Assembly: GCA_030145245.1 (NCBI GenBank)
Contig: JAQYWC010000067.1
Coordinates: forward strand, 1-64,000
DNA: 64,000 nucleotides
DNA from: Desulfobacterium sp.
GTDB taxonomy: Bacteria > Desulfobacterota > Desulfobacteria > Desulfobacterales > Desulfobacteraceae
Direction of reading: 5' to 3'
In this document: piece by piece, positions 10,695-19,516 of the stretch
How positions within the stretch are numbered: the first letter of the stretch is position 1
Layout of the letters: each line of letters starts with the position of its first letter
Notes under the pieces: model-generated
Seen by the model: the letters and a program-made list of their open reading frames with translations, nothing else
Databases searched by the model: none
Told to the model about the DNA's origin: nothing
Position numbers and translations under genes: made by a program

Positions 10695-12041
10695 ATGGAC
10701 ACCACAAAGATCCTCATCGTCGATAACGAGCCCATCATCCGGGAGTCGCTCTCGGGCTGGCTCAAACGGGACAACTGCCATATCCGGACGGCCCCGGGCG
10801 GCAAGGCCTGCCTTAAGATGCTGAAAAAGCACCGCTTCGACATCCTGCTGGTGGAGATCACCATGGACGGCATCACCGGCATGGAGGTGCTCAAGCATGT
10901 CAAGGAGTTCTATCCCGACATCGACGTGATCATGATCACGGCCTACGGCTCCGTTGCCTCAGCCGTGGCGGCCATAAAGGCCGGTGCCTATGATTATCTT
11001 TTGAAGCCCCTTGCCCCTGAGAAGCTGGGGGTGCTGATAGACCGGCTCATGGATCACCAGCGCAGGAAGCAGGAGAACCTCTTCCTGCGGGAGCAGCACC
11101 GGGAGCACACCCGGTTTGAGAGCATCATCGGCCAGTCCGCCCCCATGCAGGAGATTTTCAACCTGATCCACGATATCCGGGACTCAAGATCAACCGTACT
11201 GATCTCAGGCGAGACCGGCACGGGCAAAGGGCTTGCCGCCAAAGCGATCCACACCAACAGCCCGGCAGGCCAGGGGCCATTTGTGAACGTCAACTGCGGC
11301 GCCATCCCCAATCAACTCATGGAGAGCGAGCTGTTCGGCCACCAGAAAGGGGCCTTTACCGATGCAAAAGAGACCCGCAAAGGCCGCCTTGAGATGGCCA
11401 ACAACGGCACCCTCTTTCTGGACGAGATCGGCGAAATCAGCATGAGGATGCAGATCGATCTCCTCCAGGTGCTGGAGGATAAGATCTTTTACAAGGTGGG
11501 CGGCACCCAGCCCATCACCACCAACTTCAGGGTGATTGCCGCCACCAACCGGGACATCCACCTGGCCATGGAGAAAAAAAGATTCAGGAAAGACCTGTTC
11601 TACCGCCTCAACGTGATCTCCTTCACCATGCCGCCCTTGAGAAAGAGACGGGAGGACATCCCCCTGCTGGCAGACCATCTCCTTCAAAAATTCGTCCAGG
11701 AGACCAACAAGGAGATCCATGGGATCAACCGCAGGGCCATGGACGAACTCATGCTCTATGATTGGCCGGGCAATGTCAGGGAGCTCTCCAATGCCATTGA
11801 ACGGGCCGTGGTGGTGTGCAAGTGCCCCACCATCGAGGCCTGCCACCTGCCCATGGCCAAGCCCGATGGAAAACATCCCCCAAGGGAGAGCCTCACCCTG
11901 GAGGAGATCGAACAGGACCACATCGAGCTTGTGCTGTGCAGGAACCATTGGAATATCGCAAAAAGCGCTTCGATCCTCGGCATCGACCGCTCCACCCTCT
12001 ACAACAAGATCAGGAGATACTGCCTGAAAAAAAATGCCTGA
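10695..12041 (+). CDS. Sigma-54-dependent response regulator (NtrC family)
   Basis: Receiver domain, [29 protein letters not shown]-terminal Fis-type HTH ([23 protein letters not shown]). Confidence 0.95.
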   Translation: MDTTKILIVDNEPIIRESLSGWLKRDNCHIRTAPGGKACLKMLKKHRFDILLVEITMDGITGMEVLKHVKEFYPDIDVIMITAYGSVASAVAAIKAGAYDYLLKPLAPEKLGVLIDRLMDHQRRKQENLFLREQHREHTRFESIIGQSAPMQEIFNLIHDIRDSRSTVLISGETGTGKGLAAKAIHTNSPAGQGPFVNVNCGAIPNQLMESELFGHQKGAFTDAKETRKGRLEMANNGTLFLDEIGEISMRMQIDLLQVLEDKIFYKVGGTQPITTNFRVIAATNRDIHLAMEKKRFRKDLFYRLNVISFTMPPLRKRREDIPLLADHLLQKFVQETNKEIHGINRRAMDELMLYDWPGNVRELSNAIERAVVVCKCPTIEACHLPMAKPDGKHPPRESLTLEEIEQDHIELVLCRNHWNIAKSASILGIDRSTLYNKIRRYCLKKNA

Positions 12042-12924
12042 CCCCTCTCTCCCAGTCACTCCCGGGCACACGCCCCCTGGGAGCCTTGCCAAAGGTTGCC
12101 CTGTCACCCGCCCCTGTCCCTGTTTCCTGTTCAAGGAAGGCACAGAGACGGTCTGTTTCTCCTTCCATGAACGCCCTTGCCTGCTCCATGAACATGAGGG
12201 CTGCAATCTCCTTTCTCAACCCTTTGCAAAACACCCGGACGATCCAGCCATGGGTATAGGGGTGATCATGGGCAAGGGTTCCATCTTTAACAACCTCTGC
12301 ATTGACGGCCGTGACAACCCCTGTGACAGGAGAGGGAAAGCCGACCCTGACGCCCTTTTTCCCGACTTCCAGGGCAAGCTGCCCCTGGCAAACCTGCTTG
12401 CCCACCAGGGGAGCAACCAAGGTGTCCGGGGGCCCCAGGATCTGCCAGGCAAAATCGTCGATCCCGATCCTCACCTCCCCATCCCCCTCGATGCCCACCC
12501 AGGTATGGCCCTGGTGAAGATAATAGCCCGAAGGAAGAAGCACCCCCTTGATATTGGCAAACTCAACCGGCCTTACCATTGTGTACACCCGGTACTGGTC
12601 GTTGAAATACTGGTCAAAATCGCAATTGATGCACTGAAAGTCCCGGTGACAGGCCCGGAAACTAATCTCCCCCTTCATGTGAAGGACACAGGGCTGTTTG
12701 GCCAGGGGCAGCCGGCGTAAACGATCCTTCCAGAAGATAAAGCGTCCCCTCCTGCCACAAGGCTCTCTGCCCCCCTCCCTTGCCCGCTGGTTCTCCCGGC
12801 ACACCCGGTTCATGGCCCTGTCAAATGGGCAGGCCGCACATTGATACGCCCTGCGGCAGACCTTTTTCCTGACCACCCCCGCCTGCATCCACACACAATA
12901 AGGGGGACCGAACCCATATTCCAT
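12010..12924 (-). CDS. Cysteine-rich protein with GcvH/lipoyl-like domain (paralog 1)
   Basis: GYYLHQGHTWVGIEGDGEVRIGIDDFAWQILGPPD...SPVTGVVTAVNAEV is GcvH-like; N-terminal CxxC-type motifs. Start uncertain. Confidence 0.75.
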   Translation of the reverse strand: MEYGFGPPYCVWMQAGVVRKKVCRRAYQCAACPFDRAMNRVCRENQRAREGGREPCGRRGRFIFWKDRLRRLPLAKQPCVLHMKGEISFRACHRDFQCINCDFDQYFNDQYRVYTMVRPVEFANIKGVLLPSGYYLHQGHTWVGIEGDGEVRIGIDDFAWQILGPPDTLVAPLVGKQVCQGQLALEVGKKGVRVGFPSPVTGVVTAVNAEVVKDGTLAHDHPYTHGWIVRVFCKGLRKEIAALMFMEQARAFMEGETDRLCAFLEQETGTGAGDRATFGKAPRGRVPGSDWERGVRHFFSGSIS

Positions 12925-12956
12925 CAACGGTTTCACCGGAATGCCTCCCTTCAGCT

Positions 12957-13823
12957 TCAGGTACCAAGAAAGGCCAGGGTCAGCTTCTCCCACCCAAGCC
13001 CGGGAAAAGCGCCGAACAGATCCCCTTCTTCAACAGCCAACCGGCCTCCAGCGGTTTTGATCATTCTTTCAAGCCGTGCCACCTCAGTGGCCATCCAGTC
13101 AAGGCTCTTTGTGTCATCCATGAGGGATTTGACCGCCGCCTTGGGATCCGGGCAGATAACGGAAAAGAGCCACCCTTCGCCATAGGGATCCGTTCCAACC
13201 CTGCCATTGACATCCACGATCACCCCGTCCACCGGAGAGAGGAATTTTGCACGATGGCCGTGGCACTCCATGGCCCAGCCCACGCCCCTCAGGCGGAGCT
13301 CGGTTCCCATCAACGGCAGCTCAAGCCTGTCAGGTGCCCCGAACAGTTTCAGGATAAAATCGTCAATACCGACCCTGACACGGCCGCCGCTGTCGATCCT
13401 GGCCCAGGTGTGCCCATGGTGGAAATAGTAACCCAAAGGCACCTCAACCCCCTTGACCGATGGCATGCCCAACTCTGCCGTGCTTCGACCCGGGGTCAGC
13501 ACATCCTCAAAAAACTGGTCAAAATCGCAGTTGACGCAGTGGTAATCATGGGGGCAGACCCGTTTCTCCATGCGCCTTGTCAACGAATGGCGGCACAGCC
13601 TTTCCATGCCGCTCTTTCTGCGCATGGCATCCTGCCAGCTCACCTGGGCCCCGGAAGCCACCTTTTTTCCCATTGCAGCATCGTAGCGGCAGGTGGTGCA
13701 GCTGAAAAAGTTGTTACAACTCTTCTTTTTCACGGCCCCGGCTGCCATCCACAGACAGGGAGGGGTGTTCCCCCCTGTCTTGTCACTTGTGATCGTCCAT
13801 ACCTTGTTTATTGCCTGTTCCAT
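12957..13823 (-). CDS. Cysteine-rich protein with GcvH/lipoyl-like domain (paralog 2)
   Basis: GYYFHHGHTWARIDSGGRVRVGIDDFILKLFGAPD...SPVDGVIVDVNGRV; CNNFFSCTTCRYDAAM, DYHCVNCDFDQFFED shared with paralog 1. Confidence 0.77.
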   Translation of the reverse strand: MEQAINKVWTITSDKTGGNTPPCLWMAAGAVKKKSCNNFFSCTTCRYDAAMGKKVASGAQVSWQDAMRRKSGMERLCRHSLTRRMEKRVCPHDYHCVNCDFDQFFEDVLTPGRSTAELGMPSVKGVEVPLGYYFHHGHTWARIDSGGRVRVGIDDFILKLFGAPDRLELPLMGTELRLRGVGWAMECHGHRAKFLSPVDGVIVDVNGRVGTDPYGEGWLFSVICPDPKAAVKSLMDDTKSLDWMATEVARLERMIKTAGGRLAVEEGDLFGAFPGLGWEKLTLAFLGT

Positions 13824-13974
13824 GGTTTGCCTCCCTTTCAACAATTCTGTCTGACCATGAAACAGCAACATCGATACCAGCACATTTTTTCCACCCACCA
13901 CCCCCATACAAGCCTGATTTAACAAGGTTTTTTACAACAAGTCATTTTTTTTCACAAACCCGCAACAAAAAAAA

Positions 13975-13997
13975 GGGTGCTGGAAAATCCAACACCC
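13975..13997 (-). terminator. Rho-independent terminator on minus strand
   Basis: Minus strand GGGTGTTGGATTTTCCAGCACCC followed by TTTTTTTT. Confidence 0.8.
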
Positions 13998-14168
13998 TGC
14001 AGCGATCAACAGGAGGAACAGCCATCCATGCCCAGTAAAGGATTGATCGCATTTCCCAACAACCGATTCTTATTTTTCCACACCCGGCGAATCTGGATCT
14101 CCAGCTGCCATCCGTGTTGGTATCGTCTGCACCGGAACCGGCCGAACCTATCAGCACCCGTCCCTGGT

Positions 14169-14753
14169 TTAACTCGTTTCAGATGGCTGATCAGAAGAAA
14201 TCCGTTTATCCTTCCCTTTCCCAAGATTGAACTTCTCTGCGATCACATCAATAAGCTTCTCGATCCCCCCGTAAAAAACACGCACACCAACTCCGGTAAA
14301 GAATGCGATGGCGTTGGTATCAAATTTCAGGTGTGCTGAATCTAACCCACTCTTTGGGTCATAGATATACGCAAAGATTAAACCGAGTAACCCACCAAGC
14401 ATGATGCGGATTCCCCACCCACTCCAACGCCGGCTGTCAAAGCATAATTCCGAGGCCCTGTCAGAAAGTCTTTTCATAAGGAAAACGCAAGCGCCTAAAG
14501 CCCCCCACCAAAAAGGACTGAAAGAAACGAGAAAATAGCGATGAAGGTAATACAGAAATGCCAGTCCACCACCCGATGCTGAGGGATTTTGGGAAACCCA
14601 CAGGTCGACGGATGTTGTTCCAACCGCCAAAACCAGAAACAATAATCCCCAGCACAAGATTTTATAAGAGTAACACTTGTATTTGAATTCCGTATCAAGC
14701 AGGGTTCTTCCGCTAACACCTTTTGAATCACCGCGAACACCGGCGTATGTCAA
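14169..14753 (-). CDS. Hypothetical multi-pass membrane protein
   Basis: ORF with several hydrophobic segments and a conserved-looking GVGVRVFYGGIEKLIDVIAEK tail; no family recognised. Confidence 0.6.
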   Translation of the reverse strand: MTYAGVRGDSKGVSGRTLLDTEFKYKCYSYKILCWGLLFLVLAVGTTSVDLWVSQNPSASGGGLAFLYYLHRYFLVSFSPFWWGALGACVFLMKRLSDRASELCFDSRRWSGWGIRIMLGGLLGLIFAYIYDPKSGLDSAHLKFDTNAIAFFTGVGVRVFYGGIEKLIDVIAEKFNLGKGKDKRISSDQPSETS

Positions 14754-14966
14754 TTCAGTTAATTTCCCTCCGGATCCATGCCCCGTTCCGCGGCATACCG
14801 AATCAATAGAATAACCTCGGCATAACTTACCGGATTATCGGTCCCTTCCTTCGGGTATTTTATTCTTCCGTCTGGCATATAACCCTCAATGAACGGTGTT
14901 GAAAACAACACCGTTCTGCGCTTGAATGTTCTAACATCCTTTCATTGGGCATGATGGAGCAGTACT

Positions 14967-15516
14967 TTAATTCGCACCTTTCAAATCAGTGTTACTGAAA
15001 TCTGCTCCCCAAGCCATAACCCCATCCTCATCATCACTACCAATATTCAAAAAGCGACGATCTCCAGCAGAGACATCCAATTTCTGCAGTGATTATCCCT
15101 GGGCAACACAATCCTGGATAACAGCAATTCTACCTCCTTCCCCGATTTTTCCCTGGGCAGAATTTATAACCAGCCAGGCTTGATAGCACTTGGCGTTTTT
15201 CCTTTCATCCTCCCCAAAGAGGACAATTCCAATCATAACAGAAAGTTTCCCTAAATTTTCTAAGTTCTATATAAACGCCCATCTTTTTAGCCCCAATGCC
15301 AACCACCCGCACACCCGGTTCTCCCACCCGGTTGCGTGAGTCAAAAAAAACAATACCTCCCCGACGCAGTTCGGAGGTCAACCGCCACAGGTTTTCGGCA
15401 AGGCGCTGGCAGAAGACAGGCTTAGAAATATAGTCAAAGGCGTTTATCTCAAAGGCTTGCATGGCATAGTCGTGACAAGCTGCGATAAAACCGATTTTGA
15501 CGGAATGGCCTGTCAA
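14967..15516 (-). pseudogene. Decayed response-regulator-like gene (LytTR-type receiver remnant plus frameshifted downstream coding)
   Basis: 15205..15516 carries a receiver C-terminus (HDYAMQAFEINAFDYISKPV); a second frame continues LENLGKLSVMIGIVLFGEDERKNAKCYQAWLVINSAQGKIGEGGRIAVIQDC, then TAA, then VSAGDRRFLNIGSDDEDGVMAWGADFSNTDLKGAN. Confidence 0.55.
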
Positions 15517-15624
15517 CGTTATAGAACATTTAAATCAAACCAGCCAAGAATGTAGACCGGATACTTGAGTTATGTTAAATCTGTCAAGAGTGTAGACCTG
15601 ACCCCAAATAGATGAGGAGCCGTT

Positions 15625-17544
15625 TTGGAAGCATTATTACAGAAATATTTTGGTTTTACCACCTTTAAAAACGGCCAGCGCCAGGTGATCGACACCCTCA
15701 TCAAGGGAGAGTCCGCAGCAGCCATATTTCCCACGGGCGCAGGAAAGTCCCTCTGCTACCAACTGCCGGCAATGGTGCTGCCGGGCCTGACTTTGGTTGT
15801 CTCGCCCCTGCTGTCGCTGATGAAGGATCAGGTGGATTTTCTGCTCTCCTGCAACATCCCGGCGGCAAGGCTCGATTCCACCCTTGACCGGGAGGAATAC
15901 AACCAGATCATGGCAAAGGCAAAAAACGGTGAGCTCAAGATCCTGATGATCTCGGTGGAGCGGTTCAAGAACGAGCGGTTCCGTTATTTTTTAGGTCCGA
16001 TAGCTATCTCCCTTCTGGTGATCGACGAGGCCCACTGCATATCGGAATGGGGCCACAACTTCAGGCCCGACTACCTGAAGATCCCGGCCTATCAGCGCCA
16101 GTTCCGGGTCGGCCAGACCCTGGTCCTCACGGCCACGGCAACGCCCCAGGTGATCGACGACATGTGCGAAAAGCTCGACATTCCCAGAAACAATGTCACC
16201 CTGACCGGGTTCTACCGGAGCAATCTATTCCTCCAGGTCACCCCCATTGCCCAGGCTGAAAAGGCGAACCACCTGGCCGGGCGGATCAACCAGGCCCCCC
16301 TTGCGCCCACCATTGTCTACGTTATCCTCCAGAAAACGGCCCAGCAGGTGGCGGCCCTTCTTAGAAAACAGGGAATCCATGCGGCCCACTACCATGCAGG
16401 CATGAAAAATCCGGAAAGAGAAGAGGTGCAAAACCGTTTTTTCAAGGGAGATCTCACCTGTGTGGTTGCAACCATCGCCTTTGGCATGGGCATAGACAAG
16501 CGAGATATCAGAAGGGTGATCCACTATGACTTGCCAAAATCCATCGAAAACTACAGCCAGGAGATCGGCCGGGCGGGACGGGACGGAAACGACGCCTTTT
16601 GCGAGGTCCTGGCAAACCGGGACGCCATCCATGTGCTGGAGAATTTCATCTATGGCGACACCCCGGAACAAGCCTCCATCCATGCTATCCTTGACCGGAT
16701 CAAAGCCAATCCGGATGAGAATTGGGAAATTTCCGTCCTCACCCTGGCAAACGAGCTCAACATCCGGGTGCTCCCCCTGAAAACCTTACTGGTGTATCTC
16801 GAGATCCAGGGCATCATCGCCCCAAAATTTAGCTATTACAAAGAGTACGCCTTTAAGTTCATACGATCGGCCCAGGAGATAGTCCACACCTTCCAGGAGG
16901 AGAGACAAGGGTTTGTCCAGGCCATCTTTGACCACTGCCAGACAAAAAAGGTGTGGAGCATGGTCGACATGGATGGGATCATCCAATCCTATTCAACGGA
17001 CCGCAAACGCATCGTTACGGCCCTGGAGTACTTTGACGAAAACGGCTGGATCCAACTCAAATCCCAGAAATCCATGGAGATGTATGAAATAAAGAGCAAG
17101 GCATTTGATACAAACACGCTTTCACTCAGGTTGTACAATCTCTTCACGACCCGGGAGACCCATGAGATCCAGAGAATAAAAAGCATGATCCAATTCTTTG
17201 AAAGCAATGCCTGTCTGTCGGCCCGGCTGGCCCGCTACTTTGGCGAAACCCTGGAACAGACATCCTGCGGCCACTGCTCCTTCTGCGCAAGCGGCCAGGC
17301 CCGGATAGAACACTCGACCCCGCTTAAGCCCCTCTCTTCCATCGATTTCAGCACAATCACCAATGACTTCATGAACACGGGGCCGGACAAGGCATCTGTG
17401 TTGAACCTGACAAAATTTCTCTGCGGCATCCATACGCCTTTGTTAACTCGGCTGAAGGTCAAATCAAGCCCCGGCTTCGGAGCCCTGGAACGCTATCCGT
17501 TCCAGGAGGTAAAGGAGTGGATCCAGGACCACAACCATGGGTAG
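15625..17544 (+). CDS. recQ: RecQ family ATP-dependent DNA helicase (TTG start)
   Basis: PTGAGKSLCYQLPA, VIDEAHCISEWGHNFRPDY, LTATATPQV, QEIGRAGRDG, C-terminal zinc cluster CGHCSFC. Confidence 0.93.
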   Translation: MEALLQKYFGFTTFKNGQRQVIDTLIKGESAAAIFPTGAGKSLCYQLPAMVLPGLTLVVSPLLSLMKDQVDFLLSCNIPAARLDSTLDREEYNQIMAKAKNGELKILMISVERFKNERFRYFLGPIAISLLVIDEAHCISEWGHNFRPDYLKIPAYQRQFRVGQTLVLTATATPQVIDDMCEKLDIPRNNVTLTGFYRSNLFLQVTPIAQAEKANHLAGRINQAPLAPTIVYVILQKTAQQVAALLRKQGIHAAHYHAGMKNPEREEVQNRFFKGDLTCVVATIAFGMGIDKRDIRRVIHYDLPKSIENYSQEIGRAGRDGNDAFCEVLANRDAIHVLENFIYGDTPEQASIHAILDRIKANPDENWEISVLTLANELNIRVLPLKTLLVYLEIQGIIAPKFSYYKEYAFKFIRSAQEIVHTFQEERQGFVQAIFDHCQTKKVWSMVDMDGIIQSYSTDRKRIVTALEYFDENGWIQLKSQKSMEMYEIKSKAFDTNTLSLRLYNLFTTRETHEIQRIKSMIQFFESNACLSARLARYFGETLEQTSCGHCSFCASGQARIEHSTPLKPLSSIDFSTITNDFMNTGPDKASVLNLTKFLCGIHTPLLTRLKVKSSPGFGALERYPFQEVKEWIQDHNHG

Positions 17545-17784
17545 AGAAGAAAAATTATCTTTAGACATTAAGAATTGGGGACAGCCAGGGTTGTTTTACC
17601 CAGACGGAACAACCTCCTATGAGCAATAACTCATTTACCCCCAGCACCGTCTGTCAAAGGAATGACGCGGGTTTCAGCTTTTCCTCGACACTCCTGACCA
17701 GCTTCCGGAACACCTGATCCACTAGTTTTTAACCTGACTCCCTAATTTATCTTAGTTTTTTCTTTTTTTTACCCCCCTAAAAAC

Positions 17785-17813
17785 TTGACAAGCTATTTTT
17801 TGCGCAATATGTT
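17785..17813 (+). promoter_or_regulatory. Sigma-70-like promoter for the H1/PhaF-like gene
   Basis: TTGACA (17785-17790), 17-nt spacer, TATGTT (17808-17813); start codon at 17852. Confidence 0.6.
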
Positions 17814-17851
17814 ATATACGAACTTTTAATCACAATGGAGCAAAGCAAAAC

Positions 17852-18388
17852 ATGGCAAATAAAAGCTTAGAAATAGATATGATGGAAGGACTGTTCAACT
17901 CTTTCCGGGAAGCCCTCGCAATCCCCTCTAAAAAGGATATTGAGGCGCTGAACGATAAACTTGACCGTATTGAGAAGATGCTTCTCAAAGCAGCACCCGC
18001 TGTTAAAGCTGATGTGGTTAAGGAAGCACCGGTAGCAGTGAAAGAGAAAGTAGCTGCACCAGTAGAAGAGAAAGTAGCTGCACCCGTGGCAAAGAAAAAA
18101 GCTGCACCGGCACCTGCGAAGAAGAAAAAGGCTGCACCGGCACCTGCGAAAAAGAAAAAGGCTGCACCGGCGCCGGCGAAAAAGAAAAAAGCTGCACCGG
18201 CAAAAAAGAAAGAAGCTGCTTCAGACAAGGTTCTTGAAGTCATTCAGAATCAAGATCAGGGTGCTGATTTCAAAAAAATCAAGGCCGAAACAAAGTTTGA
18301 TGATAAGAAAATCCGGAATATCATTTTCAGACTGCACAAGCTTGGACAGATTGAAAAAGTAAAAAGGGGCGTCTACAAAGCCTCCTAA
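17852..18388 (+). CDS. Phasin/PhaF-like or histone H1-like Lys/Ala/Pro-rich protein with C-terminal winged-helix-like domain
   Basis: N-terminal coiled-coil MEGLFNSFREALAIPSKKDIEALNDKLDRIEKMLLK; KKKAAPAPAK decapeptide repeats; C-terminal VLEVIQNQDQGADFKKIKAETKFDDKKIRNIIFRLHKLGQIEKVKRGVYKAS. Confidence 0.75.
   Translation: MANKSLEIDMMEGLFNSFREALAIPSKKDIEALNDKLDRIEKMLLKAAPAVKADVVKEAPVAVKEKVAAPVEEKVAAPVAKKKAAPAPAKKKKAAPAPAKKKKAAPAPAKKKKAAPAKKKEAASDKVLEVIQNQDQGADFKKIKAETKFDDKKIRNIIFRLHKLGQIEKVKRGVYKAS
18092..18211 (+). repeat. 30-bp in-frame tandem repeat encoding KKKAAPAPAK (three units plus a degenerate fourth)
   Basis: Direct reading of translated sequence and nucleotide repeat aagaaaaaggctgcaccggcacctgcgaag. 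Confidence 0.9.
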
Positions 18389-18406
18389 TCGCTTTATCAA
18401 AAAATA

Positions 18407-18447
18407 TGGGTAGAGAGGCATAGCTTAGGCCATGCCTGCTCTACCCA
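18407..18447 (+). terminator. Hairpin terminator-like structure downstream of the H1-like gene
   Basis: TGGGTAGAG-a-GGCAT-agcttaggcc-ATGCC-tg-CTCTACCCA; no obvious T tract. Confidence 0.5.
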
Positions 18448-18522
18448 ACTTCTCCGACCCAATTCCTGATTACGCCCTTAACACAAATTTTTTGCGCCCT
18501 CTGGCCTGGTTCAGGATTACGG

Positions 18523-19278
18523 TTAAAAGCCCGGCAGCTTAAACTTCATGGTCACGTCCCCAGTCTCTTTGTCTATTTGAATCATCTTCTCCTGATCGTC
18601 CGACCGTTCCATCTTCCGGCCTCCATGCCGGAGTTGAGCACCATTTCTATCTTTTCCGGGGCCTGGCCGTCAAAGACGCCCTTTGAACCCTGGGCATCCT
18701 CTTCCACCGCATCCGGCACCCCCCTGAGCACATCCTCAAGCTTATTTTCCAGGGGTGTTCAGGTGAGCACAATGGCGTGCCTCTTGGAAATCCGCTTGAC
18801 TGCATCCGCAGTTTTCGTGGAGAAATTCTTGATGCGCTGGGCCCCATCAAGGATGATGATATCCGGATTATAACTTGAAAGGATGGTGACATCCCTTAAA
18901 ACGGCTTCGTAATTGGCGATCTTGAACAGGCAGTCATCGTTGGAATAACCGGCTTTTCGCTGTGAGGGATTGCCGGCAATCACCACTGCCTTTTCGTGGA
19001 AAAACTTTTCTATCTCCCGTTTCCTGCAGATGCCTGTCGACCCGGTTCAACAACGTCTCCCTGATGCGGACCCTTTTATCACCGTCCTCTCTGCCACAGC
19101 GCTCCCAGAATAGGCTGGGTGCTTTCCGGAAAGAGTTCCAGTAAACATCCGCAAAAGGAAAGCGCTCCTTTACAAGTCGTTTCCCAAAACCAGACTCTTT
19201 TTTAAGGTAAGCCGCAAGGAAACGAATATGCTTACATGTCCCAAGTCCGTTGGTAAGAGAATCAGGGCAGTATTTCAT
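18523..19278 (-). pseudogene. Decayed SNF2-family helicase remnant
   Basis: Minus-strand fragments: SWIM-like NGLGTCKHI, EIEKFFHEKAVVIAGNPSQ, FKIANYEAVLRD, PDIIILDGAQRIKN, then HAIVLT-stop-TPLENKLED, and C-terminus IQIDKETGDVTMKFKLPGF in different frames. Confidence 0.8.
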
Positions 19279-19516
19279 GGGGTCAGGCTTTCCTTATTGC
19301 CCTTTTTGCCAGTATGATCATGAGAAACAAGCCTGCCCCCGTCCATCAAAGCTGAACTCCGAAAGTTGACTTAATATTAAAACCAGAGCCGTATGTCAAC
19401 CGTTATGAGGCAAATCCCCCACGGACGCCATGGACACAAAACAGGCGAAAAAAGAATTTATATCGCCTCGCATATGAATAGTACCCATTCGAAAGCAAGC
19501 CGATATAGGAGACCTG

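Noticed and set aside
11205-12206. 333-aa minus-strand ORF opposite the NtrC-type regulator
   Set aside because: Antisense of a well-conserved AAA+ domain; no recognisable motifs.
14989-15183. 64-aa plus-strand ORF
   Set aside because: It is antisense to the coding-like relic on the minus strand and has a Ser/Pro-rich, motif-free translation.
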